Shown: positions 60,401 to 64,000 of the stretch, in pieces | How positions within the stretch are numbered: position 1 is the first letter of the stretch | How the letters are laid out: each line of letters begins with the position of its first letter | Origin: Ceratodon purpureus | Lineage: Eukaryota > Streptophyta > Bryopsida > Pseudoditrichales > Ditrichaceae | NCBI GenBank assembly: GCA_014871385.1 | Contig: CM026426.1 | Span: 66,735,692-66,799,691, forward strand | Direction of reading: 5' to 3' | Length of the DNA stretch: 64,000 nt | Notes under the pieces: generated by a model | What the model was told of the DNA's origin: nothing | What the model saw: only the letters and a program-made list of their open reading frames with translations | Databases searched by the model: none | Program-made: the position numbers and the translations under genes

Positions 60401-63400
60401 ATCAAAGGAATGATATCGACAATAACGTGAGTAGAAATCAACATTACTAGAAATTCAATGGGCATTCAAAATATAAATCAAGAAGCATTACAAACTAGCA
60501 ATCTCTACAAAAACAAGGATGACACCAAGCTTATTGTGACCTAATTTTACAATTGAATGCACAAAAGAATTCACCTTGTTCAACAAAACAGTAAGCATGA
60601 TAGAATTCTACTTGTTCAACACCGTATCCCTAAAGCACAAGCAATTTGATTAATTATCATCACAACAAACTGTATATCTATTCATTGTAACGTGTCCACA
60701 TTGACAGAAATTACGTAATTCACACACAACCTATCCTACTTTTCTAATACTCTACGAGACATGGTTCTTTATTCTAAACATTAATCAATTAACGAGCTTC
60801 ATTTCAATTCCTAGCAATGAACAATTTCTAACCAAAACTAGAGAGTAAAAGATTCTTACTTATTGTAATAACCGTGAACATGAGTCTGGAAGGTCAAAAA
60901 ATTCTCTACTTGACCTCCAAAACTTCGAAACGCTCTTGCAGCCAATGTCTCTAGTCCTCACCAATGCGAGACTCAAACGCACAAACACACCTTCCGCAGG
61001 ACGTTGTTGTGAGAATAACCTTAAAACCCTAAATCCACACTTTCATGGAAATGTGGCCCTAGTCCAGAAATCCTGACCTTAGAGCTCTCTCTCTCTACTT
61101 TCCAAAGCCACAACGAAAGTCCCTCTACAAGAGTGACAGTCCCTTACACAACATACATAGTCCGTCCAAAACAATAACAACGCAAACTCTAATTGGAAGG
61201 AAACTCTAATTGGAAGGAAACTCCAAACTAAGTGTCTCTCGGACCATTGGAATAAAAGTAGCGGAAATTACTCAACAATTCACAAAAAAACCCTCCTACA
61301 TACTCTTTCTCTAGATCTGCAAACTCCAAACCCTGCACCAAATCCACAACTTCCTACAGACACGGAATATGCTGCAAAGGTGAAAAAAGATAGAGACGAG
61401 GGTTTGTCGTGGTGCGGGTTGTTCCCATGCGAGTCCTCGTTCCCTTGCAACTAATACCTATTTTAGCTACAAAAACATTCTCTATAAAGCCATTAGTGTC
61501 AACCTAAATGTTTAAATTGTTAAAAAACACTTTTAAATTTAAAAATTTGAAAGAGATACAATAATGTTCATCTCAACAAAGTATTTAAGAATTCCAATAT
61601 CATTAAGAACATATACTATTGACATTTAATTTTATTTAGTTAATTTAAATAGTATTTGAAATGTACATCAGAGTAATAAATCATACTCTTACCTCAAAAA
61701 TTTATTCCATCCCATCTTATTTGTTTGGTCTATATCAAACTTTTCAATTTAGATATTCAAATATCTAAATATATTAAAATAATTCAATAACGTTCTATCA
61801 AAGCTATTATTGATCAAATCTTCAAAGTTAAAAAATAATTTAAATATTTAAGCTTCTTTGAATGCAAATATTTAAGCTTATGAAAATAATGCAAATTTTA
61901 CGTCTTATATAAATAATGCCTTTTTATTGTATTAAAATAATGCAAATATGTAATATTAAAAAAATAATGGAATTATTGAATCTACTTTTAGAATTCTATA
62001 ATCAATTATAACTTAAACATTGTATGTATATAGAGTTTGAAATGTACGTTAAAGCAATAAAACCTACGTTAAATTCATAAATTATTTATCTAATCAATCT
62101 TGTTGACTAGTTCTACATCACTATTGTTGATTGATAAATTGAAACATGCACTAGAAGTAAACCTTCATATATCTAAGTAAATTTGCAAATATTTCATAGA
62201 ATAATTATTGTATTTTAGAGCTAATTTCAATAATAAGCTTAATATCTATGGACTTCTATAAGTTTTAAGTGCCAATTTTTCTTGTATTATATAATCTTTG
62301 AAATATAATATCTTCAAGGATCAAAGCTCTACCTTTTGTATTATTTCCTCAACAATAAACTTGTATACGTGTTCAATTCATAATAAATTAAAGATTATTC
62401 TGTCATAGATTGGAAATACGTCTAATTCACCAATTAACCTCTAATATCGTTGACCATCCTAGTTAGATGGCGACGAGTAATTATATTTACGATATCCATA
62501 TGGCCATCTTTTATTTTGCAACAAAAATCTTATATGTGGTGAAATTTAAATATAGATGGAAAAGTACATCTTATAGAATTTCTATGTGATCTTGTTCTTT
62601 TCCCCATTCTTGTGCAAGTTAAAACAAAAAGATTGTTTTTTTATCTTGTTTAGATTTCCATTGCAACACATCTAAAGCCAGTGAACAACTCACCCAATTC
62701 ACACTCTACACAGAATCGTGGTAAGTGGTTTACGATTTCCAAATGTGTATTATGATTGGCAATAATAATATCTTTAAAGTTTCAGTAGAGTAGCTTTTCC
62801 AAAACTTACGGAATTAACTCTGTCCAACCCCGACTCAAACAAGATTGACCTTTGAAGAATGGATCAACTAGATTGAATAAAAATAATATCAAACACCACG
62901 CTCTCAGATTTAACATTTACAATATATATTTAAATGCCTCAATTTATTTTTAAAAAAAAATTATTTCTGTCAAGTTATTTTAAATAAATAACCAAAAGAA
63001 ATAACTACAGAAGTACTATCTAGTCCTCTTTAATTATTGTGTATTTAACATCATAGTGCAAGAAAAAAGAGAACATTGTTCAACATCATATTTAATTTCA
63101 AATTTGACAAATTGAAAACCTGTGAACAACAAACACCATTCATACTAAACATTAACAGGTAAGTGGTTCTCAAGCTCCAAATAAGTACACCTCAACGCAA
63201 TGGTAATTCCTCAAAAATTACGCTAGAGCAGGTTCACCAAAACTTATAAATTTAACTTTGTAGAGTCTAAACAGTTAACGGTCTATCTTTAGAAGGATGA
63301 GGGATACATAGAGATGATTAAATTACAACAAATAAATTGGCAACAAAAAATGTTAAATGATGAACTTAAATTGCCACTAGATAAAGATTAAAAATATAAA

Positions 63401-63425
63401 TACAATTTTATCTATTTAATATTGG

Positions 63426-63629
<204 letters not shown>

Positions 63630-63694
63630 TCAAAACAACATTTGTACAAATTAATTTCTATCTTGAAAGTTTCATTCTATACATCCTTCAGAAA

Positions 63695-63775
63695 TTCTAA
63701 ATCCTAAATTCTAAACCCTAAACCCTAAACTCTAAATCCAAACCTAAAACCTTTAAACCTTTAAACTCTAAACTC
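63695..63775. repeat. Degenerate interstitial telomere-like repeat (CCCTAAA)
   Basis: TAAACCCTAAACCCTAAACT is followed by variants such as CTAAATCC, CCTTTAAA and CTCTAAA. This is the plant-type telomere unit in decayed form. Confidence 0.75.
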
Positions 63776-64000
63776 TGAATTTTGATACCTGAGATGTGGA
63801 GGAAAAGTTCCACATAGGAAGTAAACTCTCAGACTGCTTTGATGTTGTGTTGGACTTTATCCAAGTAAAAAATAAATGAAAAACCGTAGAACCGGTTTTG
63901 ACATCTCGTATAAATGCCAAAGTTTAGGAAAAGGTAGATTTCCAGCGGATTTCTGCACTACATAATGTTGACGGAATTATTGTCTGGCTTTATTCCCACC

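Overview
The window reads as nuclear DNA of a green plant, probably a seedless land plant (bryophyte, lycophyte or fern), although the species cannot be fixed from sequence alone. The signs are plant-type telomere-like repeats (CCCTAAA) near 63.7 kb, GT-AG introns with pyrimidine-rich acceptors, an 18S rRNA fragment, the last exons of an ornithine aminotransferase gene, a Copia remnant and long AT-rich spacers. Most coding sequence belongs to decayed transposons or transposon-like genes. Only one uninterrupted, ordinary-looking ORF was found (209 codons, minus strand, 12.7-13.3 kb).

Layout. 0-4.95 kb: a broken multi-exon plus-strand gene whose last exons resemble the FxGxG region of DNA N4/N6 amino-methyltransferases; one intron holds two 74-bp-type tandem repeats. 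6-12 kb: a frameshifted helical ORF, an 18S rRNA 5'-end fragment, and two copies of a gene family ending in a Leu-Ser-Asp, Asn-Asp tail. 12.7-15 kb: the 209-codon ORF and one further exon-like ORF. 16.8-21.1 kb: a minus-strand Copia remnant with matching terminal repeats. 21-30 kb: mostly AT-rich non-coding DNA with homopolymer tracts. 30.9-33.9 kb: a minus-strand piggyBac-type transposase pseudogene. 34.9-46.1 kb: an 11.1-kb candidate DNA transposon. 48.4 kb: a 348-bp near-perfect palindrome. 50.6-52 kb: a broken coiled-coil gene. 53.7-54.2 kb: the ornithine aminotransferase pseudogene. 56-60.3 kb: a large broken minus-strand gene carrying a 338-bp miniature relative of the 11-kb element. 60.3-64 kb: AT-rich DNA with long (TA)n runs.

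The most interesting system is the 11.1-kb element (34938-46084). Both ends start with CATTAGGGGA and share more inside. One end carries a 25-bp palindrome built on TGCTGGCA/TGCCAGCA, and variants of that core (consensus near TTGCTGCCAGCA) recur more than twenty times inside the element, several exactly where an intron 3' splice site is expected. It encodes a minus-strand protein with the layout of a DDE/RNase-H-like transposase (coiled-coil N-terminus, first acidic patch, second Asp followed by a Cys-x-x-Cys, and a late Gln-Gly-Met-Glu-Lys), a second minus-strand coiled-coil protein, and an unrecognised plus-strand protein. The 338-bp copy at 57162-57499 joins the two ends of this family in the opposite orientation, which supports mobility.

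A second window-wide pattern is the kind of damage. In the broken reading frames the in-frame stops are mostly TAG (about two dozen read by eye), with about ten TGA and about five TAA. Most sit where Gln or Arg would fit. This is what C-to-T decay at methylated CHG (CAG to TAG) and CG (CGA to TGA) sites would leave; reassignment of TAG to Gln is a less likely alternative.
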